From Nitrospira sp. (GTDB lineage Bacteria; Nitrospirota; Nitrospiria; Nitrospirales; Nitrospiraceae), in assembly GCA_019636815.1 (NCBI GenBank), contig JAHBWT010000040.1, forward strand, positions 1 to 37,622: a DNA stretch of 37,622 bases, given 5' to 3'. The notes beneath the pieces are model-generated. The model was not told the DNA's origin. It did no database searches and saw nothing but the letters and a program-made list of their open reading frames with translations. Positions 16,718 to 24,010 of this stretch are shown here, in pieces (the stretch's first letter is position 1; every line of letters starts with the position of its first letter). Position numbers and translations under genes: made by a program.

Positions 16718-16815
16718 GCCCGATGTTCAGTGATCAAGGGATAGTGGTTCGATTATTCAAATCCTCACGTCCTCACGTTGTCTTCGATGCATGTCAGTGG
16801 TGTGAAGAAAATATC

Positions 16816-16835
16816 AGCAACGGTCTGCCGTTGCT
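16816..16835 (+). other. Leader hairpin upstream of the beta subunit gene
   Basis: AGCAACGG and CCGTTGCT form a perfect 8-bp stem with a TCTG loop. It ends about 10 nt before the ribosome binding site (AAGGGAGG), so it leaves that site free and may protect the 5' end of the mRNA. A regulatory role is inferred only. Confidence 0.5.
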
Positions 16836-16857
16836 CACGATATAAGGGAGGTGCCTA

Positions 16858-17751
16858 ATGAGCCTTGATTATGTCAAGTTTTCCAATGGATTTGAGAAGT
16901 TTATGCCAAAGGAATATCGGGATATGGTGGAGCATGGACCTTTTGGGAAAAAGGTGAGTGTTTCACAGGTGGGGAGTTTTAAGGAGGTACTGGAAGAGCA
17001 TCCTATGTGTGCCGGCTGTGCCATGACGCTTTTTATTCGACTTGCCATGGTCGCGTTCCCAAACCCTGAAGACACAATTACTGTTGGAACGGCCGGATGT
17101 GGTCGCCTAGCTATTTCTCAGGCTGCGATACCCTTTGTGTATGGCAACTATGGCGATCAAAACGGAGTCGCGAGCGGGCTGTCAAGAGGTCTCCGTCTTC
17201 GTTTCGGCGACAAGCCGAAAGATGTGGTGGTGATGGCCGGAGACGGCGGTACGGCGGACATCGGTTTTCAACAGGTTCTGCATTCATGGTTCCGTAAGGA
17301 GCGATTTACGACCATTATGTTGGATAACGAAGTGTACGGGAATACCGGAGGTCAGGAAAGCGGGATGACGAACAGGGGCGCCGTGTTAAAAATGGCTCCA
17401 CTCGGTAAGAAGTTTGAGAAGATGGATATGGTGCAGATGGCGAAGGTTGCGGGTTGCGCCTATGTTGCCACGGTTGTTCCGAATAATCCGCGCCGCGTCG
17501 AAAGCGTGATCAAGAAGGCGGTTTTGATCGCGCGCGAAGTCGGCTCCACCTATATTCAAGCATATACGTCTTGCAATATTGAGTACGCGATTCCGACCGA
17601 CAAGGTCATGGAAGATGCCAAGGCAGTCGAAAACGATCGGTATCAGTTCACGGAATACGTCAGTGAAGAAGCGAAGCAATACTTGACCGAGCGTTACGGC
17701 TACAAGGAATTCCTTGCCAAGCCGGCTGCTGCGATTCCCAACAAGGCCTAA
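16858..17751 (+). CDS. porB: 2-oxoacid:ferredoxin oxidoreductase, beta (TPP) subunit
   Basis: TPP-binding subunit of a pyruvate or 2-oxoglutarate:ferredoxin oxidoreductase, run in the CO2-fixing direction in the reductive TCA cycle. In 297 residues the TPP/Mg motif GDGGTADIGFQ (128-138) and LDNEVYGNTGGQ (155-166) are clear. C51, C54 (CAGC), C81 and C239 are placed like the four ligands of the proximal [4Fe-4S] cluster. A good AAGGGAGG precedes the ATG. It is first of five co-directed genes (beta, gamma, ferredoxin, epsilon-like, alpha). Substrate specificity cannot be decided from sequence reading, so the por symbol is provisional (for- would apply to the 2-oxoglutarate enzyme). Confidence 0.9.
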   Translation: MSLDYVKFSNGFEKFMPKEYRDMVEHGPFGKKVSVSQVGSFKEVLEEHPMCAGCAMTLFIRLAMVAFPNPEDTITVGTAGCGRLAISQAAIPFVYGNYGDQNGVASGLSRGLRLRFGDKPKDVVVMAGDGGTADIGFQQVLHSWFRKERFTTIMLDNEVYGNTGGQESGMTNRGAVLKMAPLGKKFEKMDMVQMAKVAGCAYVATVVPNNPRRVESVIKKAVLIAREVGSTYIQAYTSCNIEYAIPTDKVMEDAKAVENDRYQFTEYVSEEAKQYLTERYGYKEFLAKPAAAIPNKA

Positions 17752-17780
17752 AAGCCTAAGCGATCGAAGGAGATTTCACG

Positions 17781-18503
17781 ATGGCGAAACGCTTCAACAT
17801 TCGAATGGCAGGGGTCGGCGGACAAGGCGTCGTGACCGGGTCTCATATTCTGAGCACAGCCGTCATCAATGCCGGCGGTGAAAGCACCATTGTGCCGTTC
17901 TACGGGTCGGAAAAGCGAATGGCGCCCGTCGAAAGCTATGTCCGGGTGTCGGATGAGCCGATTTATGAAATCGGCGAAATCACGTTTCCGCACATCATCA
18001 TCATTTTTCACCCGCAGGTCATCACCCACGGTAAGTCGTATACGATGCCGTTCTACTTCGGCCTGAAGGAAGACGGTGTGGCCCTGATCAACAATGATGG
18101 GCCGATGAATCTCCATAGGGATCAAGCAGCTGAGCTGGAGAAGCTTCGGGCGAAGCTCTATTACTTTCCTGCGACGAAGATCTCCCTGGAAGTGGCGGGC
18201 ATGGATCTCGCCACCAATATGGCACTGATGGGTTGTATCGGTGCAATTACGGGGTTGACGAGCATGGCGGGGCTGGATCAGGCCGTAAAGGACCGGTTCC
18301 TAGGGAAAGGCTTTGTGGTATCTGGCGGTACCGCCGCTCTTGACAGTGTCGTTGAACGGAAGTTCAAGAAGAAGCAGGAGCTGATCGAGAAAAACGTCGC
18401 CGTGATGCGGGCAGGGTGGAATTACGCGGTCGACCACGATTGGGCTGCAGCCGATATCAAACGCGTCGAGGAGCCAGTGGCAGCGGCCGCTGCCACTGCG
18501 TAG
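17781..18503 (+). CDS. porG: 2-oxoacid:ferredoxin oxidoreductase, gamma subunit
   Basis: Gamma domain of the ferredoxin-dependent 2-oxoacid oxidoreductase, which binds CoA-side surfaces and bridges the alpha-beta core. The 240 residues begin NIRMAGVGGQGVVTGSHILS (6-25), the family glycine motif, followed by VPFYGSEKRMAPVESYVRVSD-like sequence matching the gamma signature around the conserved Gly-Ser-x-x-Arg. AAGGAGA precedes ATG 17781. Its last codons encode an alanine run and contain a perfect 24-bp palindrome (18475-18498). The next gene follows after 21 bp. Confidence 0.9.
   Translation: MAKRFNIRMAGVGGQGVVTGSHILSTAVINAGGESTIVPFYGSEKRMAPVESYVRVSDEPIYEIGEITFPHIIIIFHPQVITHGKSYTMPFYFGLKEDGVALINNDGPMNLHRDQAAELEKLRAKLYYFPATKISLEVAGMDLATNMALMGCIGAITGLTSMAGLDQAVKDRFLGKGFVVSGGTAALDSVVERKFKKKQELIEKNVAVMRAGWNYAVDHDWAAADIKRVEEPVAAAAATA
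18475..18498. repeat. Perfect 24-bp palindrome at the 3' end of the gamma gene
   Basis: A continuous self-complementary sequence with half-site CAGTGGCAGCGG, centred between 18486 and 18487, ending 2 bases before the stop codon. It encodes PVAAAAAT. As RNA it can fold only with a few central bases unpaired, giving a strong GC stem just before the ferredoxin gene. It may mark an RNA-processing or partial-termination point. Confidence 0.85.
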
Positions 18504-18524
18504 GGGAGCCGCAAAGGAGTCTTC

Positions 18525-18848
18525 ATGTACCTTGTAGCTGATATCAACGTTGAAATTTGTGCTGCGAAGAGTTGTAAGTTGTGCACGCAGTATTGCCCAG
18601 AAGCCAACACGATTCTCTACAGCGACGAGATGGGCAAAGATCAAGGCTTCAAGTATGGTTCAGCTTATGTCGCGGTGGACCGTTGTAAAGGGTGTGCGCA
18701 GTGTGTGTGGGTCTGTGACAACATGGCCAAAAACAACGCCATTAAGATGATCATGATCGATCAGCTGCCGAAAGCGGCGTTGACGGACAACATTACATAC
18801 GGCGAAAAGAGCACAACGGCCGTTTTGGCCAGTCCGGTTGTCGGATAA
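18525..18848 (+). CDS. porD: 2-oxoacid:ferredoxin oxidoreductase, delta (2[4Fe-4S] ferredoxin) subunit
   Basis: Small 107-residue ferredoxin-like subunit that passes electrons between external ferredoxin and the catalytic core. Two cysteine sets are present: C12, C17, C20, C24 (C-x4-C-x2-C-x3-C-P, two residues wider than the standard first gap) and C54, C57, C60, C64 (CKGCAQCVWVCD, lacking the usual following Pro). Both keep enough ligands for [4Fe-4S] clusters. AAAGGAG precedes the ATG. It lies between the gamma and epsilon-like genes. Confidence 0.87.
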   Translation: MYLVADINVEICAAKSCKLCTQYCPEANTILYSDEMGKDQGFKYGSAYVAVDRCKGCAQCVWVCDNMAKNNAIKMIMIDQLPKAALTDNITYGEKSTTAVLASPVVG

Positions 18849-18870
18849 GAGCGAGGAAAGGGGAAAGGGC

Positions 18871-19635
18871 GTGGCAACAACACAGGATACGAGAGAGCGC
18901 ATCATTGTGCCGGGACCTGCGGGTTTTCATCCTCCATCAGCTGCACAGTTGGGTGTGTCGCTGCCGGACCCCGGGCAAGGTTTGTTCTACGGATTACTCG
19001 AGCCGAATGAGGAAGTGGTCATTGAAGAGATGGCTCGTAAGATGCTGACGAGCCCGAACGCGACTCTGTTCCCCGGTCCGTTGCTGCTCTGGGCCTGGAA
19101 CGATCATGCGGTGGAAAAAGCAAAGGCGACGCTGGAGATTGCCGCGCAGATTCCTGAAGTTATGATCATTCCGATGCCGGATTATCGCCCGAAGTATCCG
19201 AAAATCGATCCAGAAGAAGTCATCAACCCCAATCACCCCAATCTCACCATCTGGGGCAATAAAATCGAAGCCTGCATCTTCATCGGGGTGCATTGCCACT
19301 ATGCGAATCTGACCCTCAAGATGATCCGGGCGGGGACGAATTGCTGCACAATGGCGGTTTGTGCCGAGCAGGGCCATGAAGACGCCATGCTCACCATCCG
19401 CGACTCGGATACGGTGAAGTTGAAGCATGTTGCCCAGATCTTCAAGCGGGTGCGCGAAGAAATGGGCATCAAACTGCCGGAGAACGGCGAGAACGTGCGT
19501 TTTACCGGAACGCAATCGAAGGTGCATGGGGGGAAGACCCACACCAATCCGATGGCGTTTGCACCAACCCCGGGAGGGGCAGGGAGTGCGGCGATCTTCG
19601 GTCACTCGGCAGAACAGATGAAGCGAGAGGGATAG
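18871..19635 (+). CDS. Probable epsilon subunit of the five-subunit oxidoreductase
   Basis: A 254-residue protein without a motif I can name, identified mainly by position within the oxidoreductase operon; five-subunit enzymes of Hydrogenobacter and Nitrospira include such an extra subunit. Sequence marks are GFHPPSAAQLGVSLPDPGQG near the N-terminus, LLLWAWNDHAVEKAKATLE, a possible metal-binding patch GVHCHYANLTLK, CCTMAVC and GKTHTNPM near the end. Start: GTG 18871 is preferred, with a purine-rich GAGGAAAGGGG just upstream; TTG 18838 is in frame but would overlap the ferredoxin gene. It could instead be an assembly or regulatory protein. Confidence 0.72.
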   Translation: MATTQDTRERIIVPGPAGFHPPSAAQLGVSLPDPGQGLFYGLLEPNEEVVIEEMARKMLTSPNATLFPGPLLLWAWNDHAVEKAKATLEIAAQIPEVMIIPMPDYRPKYPKIDPEEVINPNHPNLTIWGNKIEACIFIGVHCHYANLTLKMIRAGTNCCTMAVCAEQGHEDAMLTIRDSDTVKLKHVAQIFKRVREEMGIKLPENGENVRFTGTQSKVHGGKTHTNPMAFAPTPGGAGSAAIFGHSAEQMKREG

Positions 19636-19672
19636 GCTGAGCGAACAGCTCACCATCTTATAGAGGTGCAAC

Positions 19673-21007
19673 ATGAGCGAAACCGAAGTCAAAACCAATC
19701 CACAAGGCGATCCGATCACCAGTGTGGCGGTGCCTAAGTCGGATGGAAAAAAAGATCCCCATGGGGAGGCGAAAAGACAGAAGGTCGTCACCCCTGAATA
19801 TATGTTCCTTGAGGCTCCGCGGACGAAGGAATTCATCACCGGGAGCGAAGCAGCCAAGGAAGCGGTCCGCCGCTCGAACGTGGATTTGGCCATCGCCTAT
19901 CCGATCACCCCACAGAGCGAAACCATGCAGCTGGTGGGCGTGCTCTACGGTGAAGGCTATGTGAAAGAGTATTACCGTGGGGAAGAGGAAGTTGGCGTCA
20001 TGGCCGCCATTGCCGGTGGGTCACGCGCGGGTGTTCGGTGTTATACCGCGACAGCCGGTCCAGGCACGCTGCGTGGCCTCGAAGGCATTGCTTCTTGGCC
20101 AGGCCATCGTCTTCCGGTCGTGGCGATGTTCACATGCCGCGTCGTCAACGCGCCTTTGGCTATTCAACCGGATAACATCGAAGTGGCGTACCTGCTGAAC
20201 TGCGGCATGATCGTGTTCCATGCTGAAAATCAGCAAGACATGTTCGATTTCACGATGGCCGGTTTCACGATCAGCGAAAAGAATGATGTCACCTTGCCGG
20301 TGGGCGTCTGTTGCGATGGATTTTTCGTCACGCACGCGCGCGGGTATGTGCGTATGCAGGATCGTGGCATCAAGCTGCCGCCGCGCGAAGCTTGGCGCGG
20401 GGCCGTTCCTGTGCTCGATGCCGAGAATCCTCCCGCTCGTCTGTCTCGTGATGCTCCGGTCCAGAAGTCGAACTTCATGGCGTATAACATTCATGCCGTC
20501 TGGCAACAGGAAGTGTGGGCAGCTGTTGAGCGGTCTCGTAAGTACATCAATAAGTACATGGGCGGCTTGCTGACGGCGGAAAACGTCGAAGGCGCGGAAG
20601 CCATCATCATCGCTTCCGGAAGCGCCGCGGCACAGTCGCGTGAAGCGGTACGGCTTTGCAAGGACAAAGGCCTCAACGTCGGATTGATCAAGGTTCGTTC
20701 GCTCCGTCCGTTCCCGACGAAAGAGTTGCGCGAATTGTGCAAGACCGCGAAGTTGATCGTTGTGCCGGAATTCAACTACGTCGGTTGGCTGGCCAAGGAA
20801 GTGGCGACGGCAATCTATGGATACTCCAAAGCCAAGATCATCGGTGGGCCTCGTGTGTATGGTGGTCAGTCGATGCCGGTGGAATTGATCGTAGATGAAG
20901 TCGAATCCGGTCTGACCGGAAAAAAGTCGACGAACGTCGCGATGTCACAGGTCATGGGCGGAGTCGTCAATTCCGATGAAGTCGCCCACTTCATGCGCAG
21001 CATCTAA
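19673..21007 (+). CDS. porA: 2-oxoacid:ferredoxin oxidoreductase, alpha subunit
   Basis: Alpha subunit carrying the pyrimidine-binding side of TPP and the 2-oxoacid site. In the 444 residues the family start FITGSEAAKEAVRRSNVDLAIAYPITPQS (54-82) is clear, followed by EEEVGVMAAIAGGSRAGVRCYTATAGPG (104-131) and, in the C-terminal half, IIIASGSAAAQSREAV, a transketolase C-domain-like strand. Residues 1-45 are a charged extension not seen in most alpha subunits. In the active-site loop it reads AGPGTLRGLEG rather than the TSSQGL type of many pyruvate enzymes; that may bear on substrate choice but is not decisive. It ends the operon before a strong terminator. Confidence 0.9.
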   Translation: MSETEVKTNPQGDPITSVAVPKSDGKKDPHGEAKRQKVVTPEYMFLEAPRTKEFITGSEAAKEAVRRSNVDLAIAYPITPQSETMQLVGVLYGEGYVKEYYRGEEEVGVMAAIAGGSRAGVRCYTATAGPGTLRGLEGIASWPGHRLPVVAMFTCRVVNAPLAIQPDNIEVAYLLNCGMIVFHAENQQDMFDFTMAGFTISEKNDVTLPVGVCCDGFFVTHARGYVRMQDRGIKLPPREAWRGAVPVLDAENPPARLSRDAPVQKSNFMAYNIHAVWQQEVWAAVERSRKYINKYMGGLLTAENVEGAEAIIIASGSAAAQSREAVRLCKDKGLNVGLIKVRSLRPFPTKELRELCKTAKLIVVPEFNYVGWLAKEVATAIYGYSKAKIIGGPRVYGGQSMPVELIVDEVESGLTGKKSTNVAMSQVMGGVVNSDEVAHFMRSI

Positions 21008-21011
21008 TAAG

Positions 21012-21084
21012 CGGCGTACGAAAGGGAAGCAAAAGAGCCTGTCCGGAAACCCCCGGACAGGCTCTTTTGCTTTTCCGTACGCCG
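21012..21084 (+). terminator. Very strong inverted-repeat terminator after the oxidoreductase operon
   Basis: Left arm 21012-21046 and right arm 21053-21084 match almost completely (a 3-nt bulge near the base) around a 6-nt loop. The inner stem contains AGAGCCTGTCCGG/CCGGACAGGCTCT with A-rich and T-rich flanks (AAAAG, CTTTTGC), so it can act in both directions, ending the oxidoreductase mRNA and any leftward transcript. Confidence 0.85.
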
Positions 21085-21160
21085 TGTCTCTGTCGTTCGT
21101 GAAGCGTGAAGCGCCCGAAAAGGGAAACCAAACATGCTTCACAAGGACGCGAACGACGAG

Positions 21161-21409
21161 TTAACTTTGTATCTCATCCTCGACCATCTCTTCACTGGAC
21201 GGCATGCCGTAGGCGACGTACTTTGCATAAGAGAGATAGATTGCCGCGCTGTCCGTCATGGCTTTTGATCCAGCGGTCAACCGCACAACCTTATCAGATC
21301 CGGGCGGTTCCACGTTCTGTAGCATCGTGACGTGGTCGTGTAGGAGCCTGATATAGCGTTCCACAGCTGATTCGACGTCTTTATAGGCCTTCAAGATGTC
21401 ATCCGTCAT
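21161..21409 (-). CDS. Small hypothetical protein
   Basis: An 82-residue, soluble, mostly helical protein starting MTDDILKAYKDVESAVERYI. I do not recognise the family. Start ATG 21409 is chosen because GGAGG lies about 7 nt upstream on this strand; the longer frame to 21436 adds nine residues without a ribosome binding site. The acidic C-terminus (EEMVEDEIQ) and the spacing of charged and hydrophobic residues suggest a helical bundle. It is divergent from the Rsm22-like gene with 38 bp between the starts. Confidence 0.6.
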   Translation of the reverse strand: MTDDILKAYKDVESAVERYIRLLHDHVTMLQNVEPPGSDKVVRLTAGSKAMTDSAAIYLSYAKYVAYGMPSSEEMVEDEIQS

Positions 21410-21447
21410 AGTTGTCCTCCGTAATAGGCTGAGCATACACTACGCTC

Positions 21448-22626
21448 ATGCGACGCCTCAACGCTACGGTTTCTCCGATCCTTCAAGCAGCCATTGGCCC
21501 ACTCGTTGAGACCGAGGGTATTACCCCAAGGAAATTGGCAGAGGCCGTCTCTGACCTCTCTCGTCTCTTTACCAAGGACCGGAGCCGATTGAGCCAAAGC
21601 TATTTGGACGATAAGGTTCTCCGGTCTGCGTATCTGCAATATTTCATGCCGGTGAACCTCGCCAAGATCCAGGTGCTGCTCAATGAGATGCCGACGCCTG
21701 AGCCAGGGAAGTGCTGTTCGGTCTTAGACCTCGGCTCAGGTCCTGGCACCGGGGCGTTGGCCATCCTCGATTGGTGGCAACAGCGTGGATTGACCCATGC
21801 CCTGTCAGTTACCGCTGTCGATGGATCAATGGCAGCTCTCAAACAAGCCAGACAACTGTGGGATCGGTACTGCCAGGCGACTGGTGTTGAAGAAGTCAGC
21901 TTACAGGCGTATGCGGAGGATTTAGAGCGTGGAGCCTGGGTGGATCAAGTTAGACAGAAAGGACCGTTTAATCTCATCATCATCGCCAACTGTTTAAATG
22001 AGATCTATGCAGAGGCACAAGATTCAATCGAGAGGCGAGCCGGCTTGGTGGAGGAGACTTTATCGCTCTTGGCTCCCAACGGTACGATGATGATCGTCGA
22101 ACCGGCCTTACGAGAAACCTCCCGCGGGCTGCATCAAGTGCGAGACCGACTCCTCCAAGAAAGACGGTGCAGTATCTATAGCCCATGTCTCCATGAGCAG
22201 AGTTGTCCAGCCTTAGGGAAGCCCGATGATTGGTGCCATGAAGAACGGGCATGGGAACCGCCTGGGATCATTCAAGAAATCGATCAGCAAGTCGGCTTCA
22301 TCAAGGACGCGCTGAAGTTTTCGTATCTGTTGTTGCGCAAAGACGGCAAGACGATCGTCGAGCGGGGGCCTGATGTGTATCGAGTCGTGAGCGAGCTCCG
22401 TCACCTCAAGGGAGAGAAGCGAGCGTGGTTGTGCAATGAGCAAGGTCGACAGGAAGTTGGTCGGCAGGATCGTCTCACCTCTCCTCCAAACCAAGTGCTC
22501 GATCAGTGGCATCGTGGGGCGATCGTGCGGATCGAAAAGATCGTTCACAAGGAACGAAGGGATAAGGTGTCGTCGCTAGGACGGATCGAACGAGATGCGG
22601 CTGTACAAATCGTGAGGTCAGTCTGA
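21448..22626 (+). CDS. Rsm22/METTL17-like methyltransferase-fold protein
   Basis: A 392-residue protein of the small-ribosomal-subunit Rsm22 family, which has an S-adenosylmethionine methyltransferase fold and helps mature the small subunit. The SAM-site motif is VLDLGSGPGTGALAIL (92-107), with VTAVDGSMAAL (121-131) next and IIIANCLNEI (177-186) after. C247, C253 and C263 lie in SPCLHEQSCPALGKPDDWCHEE, a family hallmark; with C329 (WLCNEQ) they resemble the four ligands of the [4Fe-4S] cluster of mitochondrial METTL17. Cluster binding here is inferred. There is no clear Shine-Dalgarno before ATG 21448. The 177 bases after it show no gene. Confidence 0.82.
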   Translation: MRRLNATVSPILQAAIGPLVETEGITPRKLAEAVSDLSRLFTKDRSRLSQSYLDDKVLRSAYLQYFMPVNLAKIQVLLNEMPTPEPGKCCSVLDLGSGPGTGALAILDWWQQRGLTHALSVTAVDGSMAALKQARQLWDRYCQATGVEEVSLQAYAEDLERGAWVDQVRQKGPFNLIIIANCLNEIYAEAQDSIERRAGLVEETLSLLAPNGTMMIVEPALRETSRGLHQVRDRLLQERRCSIYSPCLHEQSCPALGKPDDWCHEERAWEPPGIIQEIDQQVGFIKDALKFSYLLLRKDGKTIVERGPDVYRVVSELRHLKGEKRAWLCNEQGRQEVGRQDRLTSPPNQVLDQWHRGAIVRIEKIVHKERRDKVSSLGRIERDAAVQIVRSV

Positions 22627-22803
22627 CTCTAAAGGGATGAAGGCGAAACTAGGTGTAGGCGGAATGGACGCACGTTTCGGTTGCTGAAGCTGATACGATG
22701 CCACATTGCGGACTGTAGCCACGGGAACTCAAGAAGGATTGCACCGAGTTGTGTAGAGCCAGGAAGGTCCACTTGCTGATGGTTTCTGAAAACCTTTGAG
22801 AAG

Positions 22804-22977
22804 CTAATCCGCTTCCGGTTCCGAGCTGCCGTGCTGGTGGGACACCTTGTCTTCTTCGAAGAGCTCCGCCATTTCTTCCGCCATCACATCAGCATCATCC
22901 TGAATGGCGATCAGAGGGATTTCTTTTCTCGCCTTGGGAGCTTCTTCAGAATCAGGCTTCTTAGGGTCGTCGTTCAT
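22804..22977 (-). CDS. Small acidic hypothetical protein
   Basis: A 57-residue highly charged protein starting MNDDPKKPDSEEAPKARKE with a C-terminal AEEMAELFEEDK helix and a His/Glu tail. I do not recognise a family. ATG 22977 is preferred; GTG 22995 in the same frame would add six residues, and neither has a clear ribosome binding site. It follows the zinc-ribbon gene on the same strand, 36 bp away, so both may share a transcript. Low-complexity acidic composition makes the call moderate. Confidence 0.45.
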   Translation of the reverse strand: MNDDPKKPDSEEAPKARKEIPLIAIQDDADVMAEEMAELFEEDKVSHQHGSSEPEAD

Positions 22978-23013
22978 AGGAGCAGTATACACCACGGGAT
23001 GGTGAAAAGGGCG

Positions 23014-23373
23014 CTATTCAAAGGCTTCCAGCGACGATTTCTCCGGGAACTGCCGCTTGCAGTTCTGGCAGGTCACAAAGTAATACGCGTCCCGTACGGA
23101 CAGGGTGGCGCGTAAATCAAGATTGACCCCTTGGTGGTTACAGGCCGTGCAGGAAATCTCTTTCAATCGAAGCGGCACATCGGGCTGCGTGCGAAGGTAA
23201 AACTCCATGTCGGTATGCACGGGGAAGGTGTAGAAGCATTTCTTGCAGATGCCGCGCCAGTCACCGTCGGACCCCATAAACCGTTCATCGATGGCGAAGT
23301 CGGACTGTTTGCACACGGCGCATTGGACCGTATTCAGCCGTCGTTCCACTTCCTGTTGCGTTAAGGTAACCAT
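23014..23373 (-). CDS. Double zinc-ribbon hypothetical protein
   Basis: A 119-residue soluble protein with four CxxC knuckles: C18/C21, C43/C46, C75/C78 and C102/C105. The spacing suggests two zinc ribbons in series, one (residues 15-50) with CAVC/CKKC and one (72-108) with CTAC/CQNC. No catalytic motif is visible, so an adaptor, RNA- or protein-binding role is possible but unproven. A small acidic gene lies just downstream. Confidence 0.75.
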   Translation of the reverse strand: MVTLTQQEVERRLNTVQCAVCKQSDFAIDERFMGSDGDWRGICKKCFYTFPVHTDMEFYLRTQPDVPLRLKEISCTACNHQGVNLDLRATLSVRDAYYFVTCQNCKRQFPEKSSLEAFE

Positions 23374-23497
23374 AGAAATTCAGCCCCGGTTGCTATCATG
23401 GTCAGTATAACGGGCAAAGAAATGAAATCGCAACCACACCACAGTCCAAGCCCGGAATACTTGACGCGCATCACGATGGAGCTATACTGGCTAGGCG

Positions 23498-23929
23498 ATG
23501 CACATGATTACCGAAAATCTGTTGGTGGGAGGCATCGACGATGCGCAGGAGCCTCCTACTGTGGTCGGTACCCTTCTGCTCGTCGCTGAAGAGTTTACGA
23601 TCATGCCGGCTGAATGGGTTGACTATCATCGGATTCCCTTTCGGGAATTTGCCAAGGTCGATCCTGCTAAGCTGATGGAAGCCATCCAATGGCTTGAATC
23701 GCGAGCCCCTAAAGGTAGGACGCTGGTCTGCTGTCGAGCAGGGATGGGCCGTTCTGTTTCAGTAGTCATGGCCTATCTCTGCTGCGTGGAGGGTCGAGCC
23801 TATGATGATGTATTGAAATTGGTCATGGCTCGGCGGCCTGGCGCCATGCCGCTGCCGAATCTTCAAGTCGCCATTCAACAGGTTCGCCAACTTCGGTGCG
23901 CCGGTAAATCCGTGCCCTCCGGTTCATAA
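23498..23929 (+). CDS. Dual-specificity/tyrosine phosphatase family protein
   Basis: A compact 143-residue phosphatase with the CX5R loop: VCCRAGMGRSVSV, catalytic C79 and R85 followed by S86. The His that usually precedes the nucleophile is replaced by C78, giving two adjacent cysteines that could form a redox switch (inference). Upstream YHRIPFREFAKVDPAKLMEA resembles the region before the P-loop in dual-specificity phosphatases, but the general-acid Asp is not certain from reading. Start ATG 23498 or 23504; both have weak ribosome binding sites. Substrate unknown. mutM follows after 81 bp. Confidence 0.8.
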   Translation: MHMITENLLVGGIDDAQEPPTVVGTLLLVAEEFTIMPAEWVDYHRIPFREFAKVDPAKLMEAIQWLESRAPKGRTLVCCRAGMGRSVSVVMAYLCCVEGRAYDDVLKLVMARRPGAMPLPNLQVAIQQVRQLRCAGKSVPSGS

Positions 23930-24010
23930 TTCATTTTCCTCTTCTCTAGCGTCTTGCCTTTCCGTCGTCCTCATGGCGTAATACGGCCTTCTCGCGAAGG
24001 TGGTTGAGTT

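Larger units (their letters stand above)
16438..16857. other. Intergenic region between the MetV-like gene and the ferredoxin oxidoreductase operon
   Basis: A divergent 420-bp control region with no convincing gene. It is richer in A/T than its surroundings. Contents, left to right: an inverted repeat GGCCTA/TAGGCC at 16521-16549; a weaker promoter candidate TTGCTT (16581-16586)/TATACT (16602-16607); a better promoter at 16688-16717; a tandem duplicate of CCTCACGT at 16763-16778; and a perfect leader hairpin at 16816-16835. Small frames here lack family features. Confidence 0.6.

Noticed and set aside
16763-16778. Tandem CCTCACGT pair considered as a CRISPR or operator repeat
   Set aside because: Only two 8-bp units without spacers; too small for an array, and operator function is unsupported.
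18994-19893. 299-codon minus-strand frame
   Set aside because: Antisense to the epsilon-like and alpha subunit genes; its composition reflects the complementary codons.
23398-23589. 63-codon plus-strand frame before the phosphatase gene
   Set aside because: It overlaps the true phosphatase start in another frame and shows no motif.
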